Origin: an uncultured Pelagibacteraceae bacterium
GTDB lineage: Bacteria > Pseudomonadota > Alphaproteobacteria > Pelagibacterales > Pelagibacteraceae
NCBI GenBank assembly: GCA_902591775.1
Contig: CACJBW010000003.1
Location: 1 to 64,000, forward strand
Direction: 5' to 3'
DNA length: 64,000 bases
Made by a program: the position numbers and the translations under genes. Below, one piece after another: positions 8,114-17,002 of this stretch. Below the pieces are notes generated by a model that was not told the DNA's origin, made no database searches, and saw nothing but the letters and a program-made list of their open reading frames with translations. How positions within the stretch are numbered: the first letter of the stretch is position 1; the number at the start of each line of letters is the position of its first letter.

Positions 8114-8965
8114 TTATTTCTCTGTTTGAATTAATCCTTTTATGAACCATTTTTGCAAAAATACTACCACTAAAACTGGGGGGATCATTGATAAAATAAT
8201 ATAAGCAAATCTCTCTGCTGTTCTTGGTAAAGCAACTCCCTCATAACTTTCAGTAAATATAATTTTCATTCCCATTACTACAGTCCAATATTCCTCACTC
8301 GTAGTCATTATTAACGGCCATAAATATTGACTATATCCGTATACAAACATGAATATAAACATCGCTGCAATCATTGTTTTAGATAATGGAACTAAAAAAT
8401 CTATAAAAAATCTCCAACTATTTGCACCATCTAATTTTGCTGATTCAAGTAATTCATCAGGTATAGTTTTATAAAACTGTCTAAAAAAAAAGGTAGCGGT
8501 GGCTGATGCAACCAATGGAAGAACAAGACCTGTGTATGAATTAGTTAAACCTAAATCTGATACAATCTTATAACTTGGAAAAATCCTAACCTCCAGAGGC
8601 ACAAGTAAAGTAATAAAGATTAACCAAAAAATTGGTACAGCAAATTTGAATCTAAAATAAACTAAAGCATAAGCTGACATTGCTGAGATAATTACTTTAA
8701 GGGTTGCAATTCCCAAAGCCATTATAAAGCTATTTATAAACATTTTTGCAGCAGTCACTTCCTCTGACCAACCACCCTTCTCATTTAAAACTTCGTTATA
8801 ATTTCTTGTTAATTGATCGCCAAGACCAAATTTCATTCCCTCTTTTAAAATAGTTACAGTATCGTGGGTAGAGCTAGCAAATGATAACCAAATCGGAATT
8901 ACCATTAATAAAACACCTAGTATAAGTACAATGTGTGCTAAAATTTGTGATAATTTAATTTTCAT
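8114..8965 (-). CDS. ugpE: sn-glycerol-3-phosphate ABC permease UgpE (copy 1)
   Basis: [26 protein letters not shown] EAA loop. Confidence 0.9.
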   Translation of the reverse strand: [283 protein letters not shown]

Positions 8966-9783
8966 TTGTCTTGAAAGATCCCTTTAATAAAATATTTTTG
9001 TAATACAATTATAATTAATACTGGTGGTATCATTGACATGATAACAAATGCAAATTTGTTAACAATTGATCCAGACATCATCTTTAATCCCATGACAACA
9101 GTCCAATATTGTTCAGAAGAAGTTACTAATATCGGCCATAAATATTGATTATAACCGAATACAAACATAAATATGAACATTGCAACAATCATTGTTTTTG
9201 ACAATGGCACTAAAAAGTCAATAAAAAATCTCCAAGTATTTGCACCATCCAATTTTGCTGATTCAAGTAATTCATCAGGTATAGTTTTATAAAACTGCCT
9301 AAAAAATAAAGTAGCTATAGCAGAAGCTGAAATTGGAATAATTAGTCCCCAATATGAGTTTACTAAGTTAAGTGTAGACATAACAGAATAGGTAGGAAAA
9401 ATTCTTAACTCCAGAGGGACTAGTATAGTAATAAAAATTATCCAAAATAATAATGTTGCATATTTCACTCTAAAATAAACTAAGACATATGCAGTCATAA
9501 GAGATGAAATAACTGATAAAAACGCAACTCCAGTTGCCATTAAAAAACTATTTAAAAACATCTTTAATGCAGTAATTTCTTTAAAAAAACCACCTTCATA
9601 TAATAAAACTTTTGTATAATTCTCTAAAAACTTATCTCCTAAAAAAAATTGAAGACCTTGGGTATTAATTATCGAAGCTGTATGAGTTGAGCTTGCAAAA
9701 ATTAACCAAACAGGAATTATCATAATAAAAATACCTATCAAAAGAATTAAATGAGAAAAGTTTGATGAAAAATATCTAATCAT
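8962..9783 (-). CDS. ugpE: sn-glycerol-3-phosphate ABC permease UgpE (copy 2, tandem paralog)
   Basis: Near-identical [39 protein letters not shown] block to the adjacent copy. Confidence 0.9.
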   Translation of the reverse strand: [273 protein letters not shown]

Positions 9784-9784
9784 T

Positions 9785-10663
9785 TTAATTGTAATGTATT
9801 TTCCCTTCTATGTATCTAAATTGAAAAATTGTAATAACTAAAACAATCAACATCATCATAATTGATTGAGCACCAGCACTTCCTAAGTCTAACCCCCTAA
9901 ATCCATCCATGTATGCTTTATAAACAAGAGTTCTTGTTTCACCTGAGGGTGCACCAATTGTTGTAGTGTCAATTATTCCAAAAGTATCAAAAAAAGCATA
10001 AGTTATATTGATAATGATTAAAAAGAAAGTTGTGGGCATCAATAGAGGGAAAGTGATTGTCCAAAATCTTCTTAAACTACTTTTACAATCAATTATGGAT
10101 GCTTCAATAACAGATTTTTGTATTGCTTGAAGACCGGCTAAGAAGAAAATAAAATTAGCACTTATTTGTTTCCATGATCCTGCTATTATTAAGTAGATAT
10201 AAGAATCAAAAACACTTTCATACCAATTAAAACCCCATAAATCGTTAAATAGATGATACAATAATCCAAATCTTTCACTAAAAAAATAATTTGCCATAAC
10301 ACCCACCACCGCTGGAGCAATAGCATAAGGCCAAATCAAAAGAGTTTTGTAGGCACTTTTTCCATGCATTACATTATTGGCTTGTACAGCAAGTAACAAT
10401 CCAATGGCTCCTGTAACAAGTGTAATCACAAAGCTATAAATAATAGTAAACTTAAAAGCTATTAAATAAGCCGGGTCATCAAAAATAAATAAAAAATTAT
10501 CAAACCATACAAATTGTCTTCCAAATCCAAATGCATCTTGCATGGTAAATGCATCTCTAAAAGTTTGTATTATTGGCCAATATAAAAATATTAATAAAAT
10601 ACCTAGCTGTGGTGCTAAAAAAAAATACTGTGAATAGTTTGATTTAAACTGAACTTTTTTCAT
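9785..10663 (-). CDS. ugpA: sn-glycerol-3-phosphate ABC permease UgpA
   Basis: MalF/UgpA-type permease; operon context. Confidence 0.9.
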   Translation of the reverse strand: MKKVQFKSNYSQYFFLAPQLGILLIFLYWPIIQTFRDAFTMQDAFGFGRQFVWFDNFLFIFDDPAYLIAFKFTIIYSFVITLVTGAIGLLLAVQANNVMHGKSAYKTLLIWPYAIAPAVVGVMANYFFSERFGLLYHLFNDLWGFNWYESVFDSYIYLIIAGSWKQISANFIFFLAGLQAIQKSVIEASIIDCKSSLRRFWTITFPLLMPTTFFLIIINITYAFFDTFGIIDTTTIGAPSGETRTLVYKAYMDGFRGLDLGSAGAQSIMMMLIVLVITIFQFRYIEGKIHYN

Positions 10664-10672
10664 AAAATAAAT

Positions 10673-10696
10673 AGGAGGGTATATTAATACCCTCCT
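10673..10696 (-). terminator. Perfect 10-bp hairpin (AGGAGGGTAT/ATACCCTCCT) between ugpB and ugpA
   Basis: Direct inverted repeat, 4-nt loop. Confidence 0.7.
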
Positions 10697-10711
10697 AATT
10701 TATATTATTTA

Positions 10712-12019
10712 TTAAAGAGTCTTAGCAAATTGTTTTAACAATTTAGCTGCACCCTTATCCATGTTCTTTAATCCTTTTTCGATTGATATTTTGCCATTTA
10801 ACATTGGCTCAACATTTTCGTAAATTACTTCACGAATTTGAGGCCAGTTACCAGCTCTATATCCACCAGGAATAGTTGAACCTTCTAAGCTTAATTGTTC
10901 ACCAACAGCTTTGTGATATGGAGAAGCTCTATAAAAGTTTATAGTTTCAGCTAATTCTATACCACCTTTAGTTACAGCAGAATAACCTGTCATGTTGTGA
11001 TAGTATAAATCCATTTCAGGAGAACCCATAAATTCTATGAATTTAGCAAGTCCTTTATACTCTTCTTCTGTATGACCATTTAAGATCCAGTTTGCTGCGC
11101 CACCAATAAATGTTGGATACTCTTTGCCACCAGTTACTGAATCCCAATAAGGAATATGATTAACTGTAAAATTTGGAACAACACCTTTCATTCCACCAAA
11201 TGATGCAGCAGATCCAAACCAAAAAGCAGCCTCACCTGCTATAAATGGTGCTTGATTATCTCCCCAAGCTCTTCCTTTATAACCGTAGAGACCTTTTTCG
11301 TACCATTCTTTTACTTTTTTCCAATGATAAACAAATGCATCTGTTTCAGCAAATAAAGTTTTTGTCGGAACAGCATCGTAACCATTGTTTCCATCTGTCA
11401 TAAGTAGATTATGTCTTGAAAAGAAATTTTCTGTCCAGATCCAAGGAAAGTGACTTTGAACTAAAGGAATATATCCAGCAGCTTTAATTTTTGGAGCCAT
11501 AGCCTCAAATTCTTCATAAGTTTTTGGAACTGATTCTATTCCTACTTCTTTCAATATGTCCATATTTGCATACATTAAGCAAGTTGAACTATTAAAAGGA
11601 ACACCTATCATTTTTCCATCAGAGTCAGCATAGAAGTTTTTAATTCCAGGAATATAATTATCTGCATCTACTTTAATTCCATATTTCTCAGCCATATCTT
11701 CAAAACCAATCACAACGCCATTTTTAACTTGAGCTACCATAATTGCAGCACCAGCATCGTAAACCTGTGAATAGTGTGGTTGGTCTCCTGCTCTAAATGC
11801 AGCTATAGTTGCCGCCATGTTATCTTCATAACTTCCTTTACCTGTAGGAATGACGGTGTATTCATCTTGTGAAGCATTAAATCTATTTGCAATTTCAATA
11901 ATTACATCACCAAGAAATCCACTATTTCCATACCACCAATGAATTTCTGTCTTTGAATAACTGTGTGATGTAAAAGAGAAAGTAAATAGAATTGTTAAAA
12001 CACTCAATATTTTTTTCAT
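10712..12019 (-). CDS. ugpB: sn-glycerol-3-phosphate ABC substrate-binding protein
   Basis: Signal peptide, IHWWYGNSGFLGDVI..ANRFNASQDEYTVIPTGKGSYEDNMAATIAAFRAG typical of UgpB. Confidence 0.92.
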   Translation of the reverse strand: MKKILSVLTILFTFSFTSHSYSKTEIHWWYGNSGFLGDVIIEIANRFNASQDEYTVIPTGKGSYEDNMAATIAAFRAGDQPHYSQVYDAGAAIMVAQVKNGVVIGFEDMAEKYGIKVDADNYIPGIKNFYADSDGKMIGVPFNSSTCLMYANMDILKEVGIESVPKTYEEFEAMAPKIKAAGYIPLVQSHFPWIWTENFFSRHNLLMTDGNNGYDAVPTKTLFAETDAFVYHWKKVKEWYEKGLYGYKGRAWGDNQAPFIAGEAAFWFGSAASFGGMKGVVPNFTVNHIPYWDSVTGGKEYPTFIGGAANWILNGHTEEEYKGLAKFIEFMGSPEMDLYYHNMTGYSAVTKGGIELAETINFYRASPYHKAVGEQLSLEGSTIPGGYRAGNWPQIREVIYENVEPMLNGKISIEKGLKNMDKGAAKLLKQFAKTL

Positions 12020-12157
12020 TTTACCTCTTTGTTTATTTATTAATTATAATGAATAAATTATTTATATTAAAGTATCGTTAAATTTTGATTACTTAAATGT
12101 AAAAATATATAATGTTTCTAAAGGAGGTTGTATATTTTAAAACAAATCATAATTTAA

Positions 12158-13309
12158 ATGTCTAAAATATTCGATTTATTCATAATAGGTGGCGGTATAA
12201 ACGGTGCAGGTATTGCAAGGGATGCTGCGGGTAGAGGTTTATCAGTTTGTTTAGCTGACAAAGGTGAGATTGGTGGAGCAACTTCATCCTGGTCAACGAA
12301 ATTAATACATGGTGGTCTTCGTTATTTAGAAAATTATGAATTCAAATTAGTTAGAGAATCTTTAAAAGAAAGAGAAATTGTTTATAAAATTGCTAAACAT
12401 ATTTCAAAACCCATTCCTTTTATAATTCCTTATGCAGATAAAATTCGACCAGCCTGGTTAATTAAAATTGGTTTATTTTTGTACGATAATTTAGGTGGTA
12501 AAAGTAATATACCAAAATCAAAAACATTTGATCTTAGAAAAAAATTTTCAAATATTCTTAAAGAAAAATACAAAACTGGTTTTCAATATTTTGACATACA
12601 AATTGACGATAAAAAATTAACGAAATTAAATACCAAAGATGCAAAAAGAAATAACGCTAAAATACTAGAATACAACAAAGTTAAAAAAGCTGAAATTATT
12701 GGCAATGAATGGATTATTAGTCTTGAAAATGGTGAAAAAGTAAAGTCAAAAATTTTGATTAATGCATCTGGACCGTGGATAAATGAAACCTTAAATAAAA
12801 ATATAAAAATTAAATCTAAGAAAAAAATTAGATTGGTTAAAGGAAGTCATATTATTACAAAAAAATTGTACAAAGAAAATGTTGCGTTCACATTTCAAAA
12901 TACTGATAAAAGAATAATATTTGTAATACCTTATAAAGGGAAGTTTTCTTTAATTGGAACAACTGAAGAAGAGGTGAAATCACCTGAAAATAAAGGAATA
13001 TCAAAAAAAGAAATTAGATATTTAATTAGTTCAGTAAATAATTACTTAAAAAAACAAATAACATCAAAGGACATCGTAGATACATATTCTGGGATAAGAC
13101 CTCTAATTGAAGATTTTAAAACAGCCTCAAAAGTCACAAGAGATTATGTTTTTGATTTAAAAATTATAAAAAAATTACCTTTATTGAATATTTATGGAGG
13201 AAAACTTACCACCTACAGAAAATTGTCTGAAAAAGTCCTTATTGATCTTGAAAAATTTTTACCTAAAACAAAAAAAGGTCCATGGACACACAAAAAGAAG
13301 CTTTTTTAA
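12158..13309 (+). CDS. glpD: FAD-dependent glycerol-3-phosphate dehydrogenase, short form lacking most of the C-terminal domain
   Basis: GGGINGAGIARDAAGRGLSVCLADKGEIGGATSSWSTKLIHGGLRYLE; YGGKLTTYRKLSE; ends at GPWTHKKKLF. Confidence 0.88.
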   Translation: MSKIFDLFIIGGGINGAGIARDAAGRGLSVCLADKGEIGGATSSWSTKLIHGGLRYLENYEFKLVRESLKEREIVYKIAKHISKPIPFIIPYADKIRPAWLIKIGLFLYDNLGGKSNIPKSKTFDLRKKFSNILKEKYKTGFQYFDIQIDDKKLTKLNTKDAKRNNAKILEYNKVKKAEIIGNEWIISLENGEKVKSKILINASGPWINETLNKNIKIKSKKKIRLVKGSHIITKKLYKENVAFTFQNTDKRIIFVIPYKGKFSLIGTTEEEVKSPENKGISKKEIRYLISSVNNYLKKQITSKDIVDTYSGIRPLIEDFKTASKVTRDYVFDLKIIKKLPLLNIYGGKLTTYRKLSEKVLIDLEKFLPKTKKGPWTHKKKLF

Positions 13310-13347
13310 TTTCCACGGTCTTAAAAAATGCTTTTCATTAAGTAATT

Positions 13348-14142
13348 TTATTTAATTCTAGTTTGAATTATTTTGATAATTTTAGGTAAATCTTTAATTG
13401 TATCTATTACATAGTGAGCGCCTACTTTCTTAAATTTATTCTTGATCTTTTTTCTAAATTTAGTTTTATCTTTAAAAGAAAGTCTATTAAATTCGACTTC
13501 TGTTTTACCAAATTCATTACCTGAAAATATAACACCCACTACCCACATCCCAGCATTTACTCCCTCTAACAATCCAGGAATAGTGTCATCAACTTTTATA
13601 CAATTTGATCCCTTGGTAATATTTAATTCAGAAAAAATTTTATATATTATTTCAGCTGAGGGTCTTCCAATTTTTGTGTATGAAGAACTATATGACACAT
13701 CAGGTATAAATCTTTGTTTTTTTAGTTCTGGCAATATAACATTTAGAATTTCTTCTGAATATCCGGTATTGATTCCTATTTTTATTTTTTTGTTTTTTAT
13801 AAAATCTAAAGTTTTTTTACTTCCTGATATAAATTTTGAATGTTTCTTAATTATTTTTTTTAATTCTGGATTAAAAAGTTTAAACAATTTATCAATATCT
13901 TTATCTGTTGGTTTTGATTTAAATTTTTTTTTCCACTGCGAATTAATTTTTCTTGTTGTTAGCAATGCTTTTATATGGGCTCGTTTTTCAATACCCATTG
14001 GTCCTATGGCTTGTTTTCGTGTAATTTTAATTCCAAACCTATCAAATAATTCTATAAGAACTTGAGATGGCGCAAGGCTTCCAAAATCTATTAATGTACC
14101 AGCTAAATCAAATACAATTCCTTCTATATTGGAATTTTTCAT
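13348..14142 (-). CDS. phnX: Phosphonoacetaldehyde hydrolase (phosphonatase)
   Basis: HAD motif FDLAGTLIDFGSLAP; PMGIEKRAHIKALL with candidate Schiff-base Lys; KIGRPSAEIIYK; VDDTIPGLLEGVNAGMWVVGV. Confidence 0.85.
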   Translation of the reverse strand: MKNSNIEGIVFDLAGTLIDFGSLAPSQVLIELFDRFGIKITRKQAIGPMGIEKRAHIKALLTTRKINSQWKKKFKSKPTDKDIDKLFKLFNPELKKIIKKHSKFISGSKKTLDFIKNKKIKIGINTGYSEEILNVILPELKKQRFIPDVSYSSSYTKIGRPSAEIIYKIFSELNITKGSNCIKVDDTIPGLLEGVNAGMWVVGVIFSGNEFGKTEVEFNRLSFKDKTKFRKKIKNKFKKVGAHYVIDTIKDLPKIIKIIQTRIK

Positions 14143-14259
14143 ATGTTTTTTTTCGAATCTTTTATTTAAAATTTAATATTTGAAATTAATCATATCTTTA
14201 ATTGAATAATAATACTGATTTTATTGCTGTTTATTTTGATTTTAACTTGTTTTATTAAT

Positions 14260-14277
14260 GTTACAAAAATATTACAG
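14260..14277 (-). promoter_or_regulatory. Candidate Pho box CTGTAAT-ATTT-TTGTAAC in phnX/TPR-gene divergent region
   Basis: 7-4-7 direct repeat with strong resemblance to CTGTCAT-N4-CTGTCAT. Confidence 0.6.
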
Positions 14278-14288
14278 ATTTATTACAT

Positions 14289-14840
14289 ATGCTGAAAATA
14301 CTAAATTTCTTATTGATAATTTCAACAGTATGTTTGACTTCAGCAGCAAAAACAGATGAGTTAGATTTAAACAAACTTTTGAGTAAGTTAAAAGATTGTA
14401 ATACACAAAGTGAAGCAAAAATTTTAGAAAAAAGCATATGGAATTTGTGGGAAACACATCCATCTAATTTTCAATTAACTATTGATTTAAAAGAAGGTTC
14501 AAGACTAGTTCAAAATGGAAATTATATAAGGGCATATAGGATTTTTAGTAAAATTATAGAAAAAGATCCTAATTGGGCTGAAGCTTGGAATAGACGTGCA
14601 ACATCTTTATATTTTATGGGTAAGTATAAAAAATCACTTAGAGATATTGATATGGTCTTAAAACTTGAAAGCAGGCATTTCGGTGCTCTAATTGGAAAAG
14701 GACAAGTATACATGGAAATGAAAGATTACGAAAAAGCCTACACTAGTTATTTAGAAGCTTCATATATAAACCCAATGAATACTGATACAATAAATCAAAT
14801 AAACAAAGTCTCTAAATTAATTAAAGAAAAAACAATATAA
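14289..14840 (+). CDS. Exported TPR-repeat protein
   Basis: Signal-like N terminus; repeats NYIRAYRIFSKIIEKDPNWAEAWNRRATSLYFMGKYKKSLRDIDMVLKLESRHFGALIGKGQVYMEMKDYEKAYTSYLEA. Confidence 0.8.
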   Translation: MLKILNFLLIISTVCLTSAAKTDELDLNKLLSKLKDCNTQSEAKILEKSIWNLWETHPSNFQLTIDLKEGSRLVQNGNYIRAYRIFSKIIEKDPNWAEAWNRRATSLYFMGKYKKSLRDIDMVLKLESRHFGALIGKGQVYMEMKDYEKAYTSYLEASYINPMNTDTINQINKVSKLIKEKTI

Positions 14841-14888
14841 TTACTTTATCTGTAAAATATCTTTAATATTATTAAAATATAATAACTT

Positions 14889-15389
14889 ATGAATTATTTG
14901 AAAAATATTAAGCTTACAAATAATATAACTTTAATTAATAAGCCATTCAAAAAAAAAGAATATTATCATTTCTTAAAAACCTCTGATTTATCTTTGGTAG
15001 TTGCGGAAATTAAGAAAAACGTTTTTGTTCTAGTTAGTCAAAAAAGAATTCCAGTTAATAAAATCAGCTATGAATTTCCATCTGGTATGATTGATAAAGG
15101 AGAAAATTCTATAAGTGCTGCTTGTAGAGAATTTTATGAGGAAACAGGATATAAAATATTAGGAAGACCAAAAAAATTATTTACAATTAATTGTGAACCA
15201 GGAAGGTTAACAACTAAAATATACTGCTATTATTCAAATAGAATAATTAAAAAAAAAGGACCTGAGAAAGCTATTAAAATTCATTTTCTGTCTAAAGAAG
15301 AAATAAACAAATTAATTTTAAATGAAAAATTTTGTAATGCCTCTCATGTGGCTTCATTTTTTAAAGTTATAAAGGTGCCTACAAAGTAA
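14889..15389 (+). CDS. NUDIX hydrolase (ADP-ribose pyrophosphatase-like)
   Basis: Nudix box GMIDKGENSISAACREFYEETGYKI. Confidence 0.88.
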   Translation: MNYLKNIKLTNNITLINKPFKKKEYYHFLKTSDLSLVVAEIKKNVFVLVSQKRIPVNKISYEFPSGMIDKGENSISAACREFYEETGYKILGRPKKLFTINCEPGRLTTKIYCYYSNRIIKKKGPEKAIKIHFLSKEEINKLILNEKFCNASHVASFFKVIKVPTK

Positions 15390-15398
15390 GCACCTTTT
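15371..15398 (+). terminator. Hairpin terminator overlapping the end of the NUDIX gene
   Basis: AAAGGTGC / GCACCTTTT inverted repeat. Confidence 0.65.
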
Positions 15399-15493
15399 AT
15401 AAGAGAAGAATAATGATTTCATTAATGTAATTAATGATGAAATATTACTGATAAATTAATAAAATATTAAATCTAATTTAAATTAACATTAAA

Positions 15494-17002
15494 TTAATTT
15501 GAATAAATTACCCTAGGATCTAAAAATAATTCTCTTGCTAAAGCTTTGAATTTTTTCGTAACTTGTTTTGAGATTATCTCTTGATGCTGCGAAGGTATTT
15601 TTAAAAAAACAGCATTTCCTCTTTTATAAAGTTTAAATTCTTCTAAAAAAATTGTAGATATTGATGTAAGAGAATTAGCAAATCTTAAGGCTGCACCAAC
15701 TTGTTTGCATGAATATATCTCGTTGTTATTTAAAAACGTTAAGTATTCTATCTTTGGGTTGTATTTTATACTGCAATATCTCCAGTAACAAGAAAGTGCC
15801 AATTGTATTCTTTCTTTATGTGAAAGTTTTAATAAAGGCGTATTTAATGTTTCTTGAAAAACCAACTCTGCTTTTTGGAATGCTCCCAAACCCCAATCCA
15901 TATGACTTAGTACGCAAGATAGATGAAGCAATTTTTGATTAAAATGCTCATTTCCCTCAAATATAGGTTTTATAAAATGAAAATATTTCTTATATGTAGA
16001 TCCTAAATCGCCTCTTTTTTTTGAAATATGCTCTAATGATTTATTAAAAACAAAATTACTATCTGAGTTTTTAAATAAATCTTTGGCAAGAGATCCTTCT
16101 CTAATACCGCTAATTGAGCAAATAACATTTTTTGGATTTGCTATGTTCATAATTTCTTCTAGAATTATTGAGCTATAAGGAAGATAAGGCGTTCTAGACT
16201 TTGATATGTATTCAACTGATTTCAATTTAGATTTATTAAATGAAGAAATTTTTTCTAAAAATTTTGTAAGTTTTTCATTTTCTATTGAGTATTGATGAAT
16301 AATATGGACTGGATATTCATTTTGAAATAAGTGTAATTTAAACAAAGCTCTCCACGTACCTCCCACCAAATATAAATTATTAAATTTTTTTTTAGATAAC
16401 CATTTTTCATCTCTTAAAAGATTTTTGAGATATTTAGGTAAATTTCTTTTTTTAACAATAGGATTGTTGATTAACCTTAATACACCAACTGGAAGTGATG
16501 TTTTATTTGTTACAACATTGTTTTCAACTCTAGCAAGCTCTAAACTTCCACCACCTAAATCAGCAACAAGTCCATCCACATTCTCAAATCCAATTTTAAC
16601 TCCTTCAGCTGATGATTCAGCTTCTTCTTCACCAGTTAAAATATTTATATTTTTTTTAAATAAGTATTCTACTTCTTCAATAAAGGGCTTTGCGTCTGTA
16701 GCTTCTCTTAATACAGCTGTTGCAATAATTTTAAGGTTATTAATTTTTGAAACATTAAGAATTTCTGAAAATCTTTTTAAAACTTTTAAAGCATATATCT
16801 TGCCTGATTTATGAAGTTTTTTTGATTTATCTAAGTTTTTACCAAGTTCACAAACTGCTTTTTCATTAAAAAAAGGTACTCTAGATGATGTAAAATCATC
16901 GTAAATTAACATTCTTATAGAATTTGAACCTATATCAATAATAGCTAATTTTGATTGTCTTAATTTTAAATTTTGCTTATTTTTAATTACTTTAAGTTCC
17001 AT
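15494..17002 (-). CDS. ppx: Exopolyphosphatase / guanosine pentaphosphate phosphohydrolase (Ppx/GppA)
   Basis: AIDIGSNSIRMLIYD; TGEEEAESSAEGVKIGF; VADLGGGSLELARV. Confidence 0.9.
   Translation of the reverse strand: MELKVIKNKQNLKLRQSKLAIIDIGSNSIRMLIYDDFTSSRVPFFNEKAVCELGKNLDKSKKLHKSGKIYALKVLKRFSEILNVSKINNLKIIATAVLREATDAKPFIEEVEYLFKKNINILTGEEEAESSAEGVKIGFENVDGLVADLGGGSLELARVENNVVTNKTSLPVGVLRLINNPIVKKRNLPKYLKNLLRDEKWLSKKKFNNLYLVGGTWRALFKLHLFQNEYPVHIIHQYSIENEKLTKFLEKISSFNKSKLKSVEYISKSRTPYLPYSSIILEEIMNIANPKNVICSISGIREGSLAKDLFKNSDSNFVFNKSLEHISKKRGDLGSTYKKYFHFIKPIFEGNEHFNQKLLHLSCVLSHMDWGLGAFQKAELVFQETLNTPLLKLSHKERIQLALSCYWRYCSIKYNPKIEYLTFLNNNEIYSCKQVGAALRFANSLTSISTIFLEEFKLYKRGNAVFLKIPSQHQEIISKQVTKKFKALARELFLDPRVIYSN

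Noticed and set aside
12020-12157. Pho box in the ugpB/glpD divergent region
   Set aside because: Searched by eye for CTGTCAT-N4-CTGTCAT-like repeats on both strands; no convincing 7-4-7 match.
13442-14065. 207-aa plus-strand ORF antisense to phnX
   Set aside because: Low-complexity F/I/S/L composition is the mirror of a K/N-rich phnX; no family resemblance.
16425-16814. 129-aa plus-strand ORF antisense to ppx
   Set aside because: No support beyond ORF length in AT-rich DNA.
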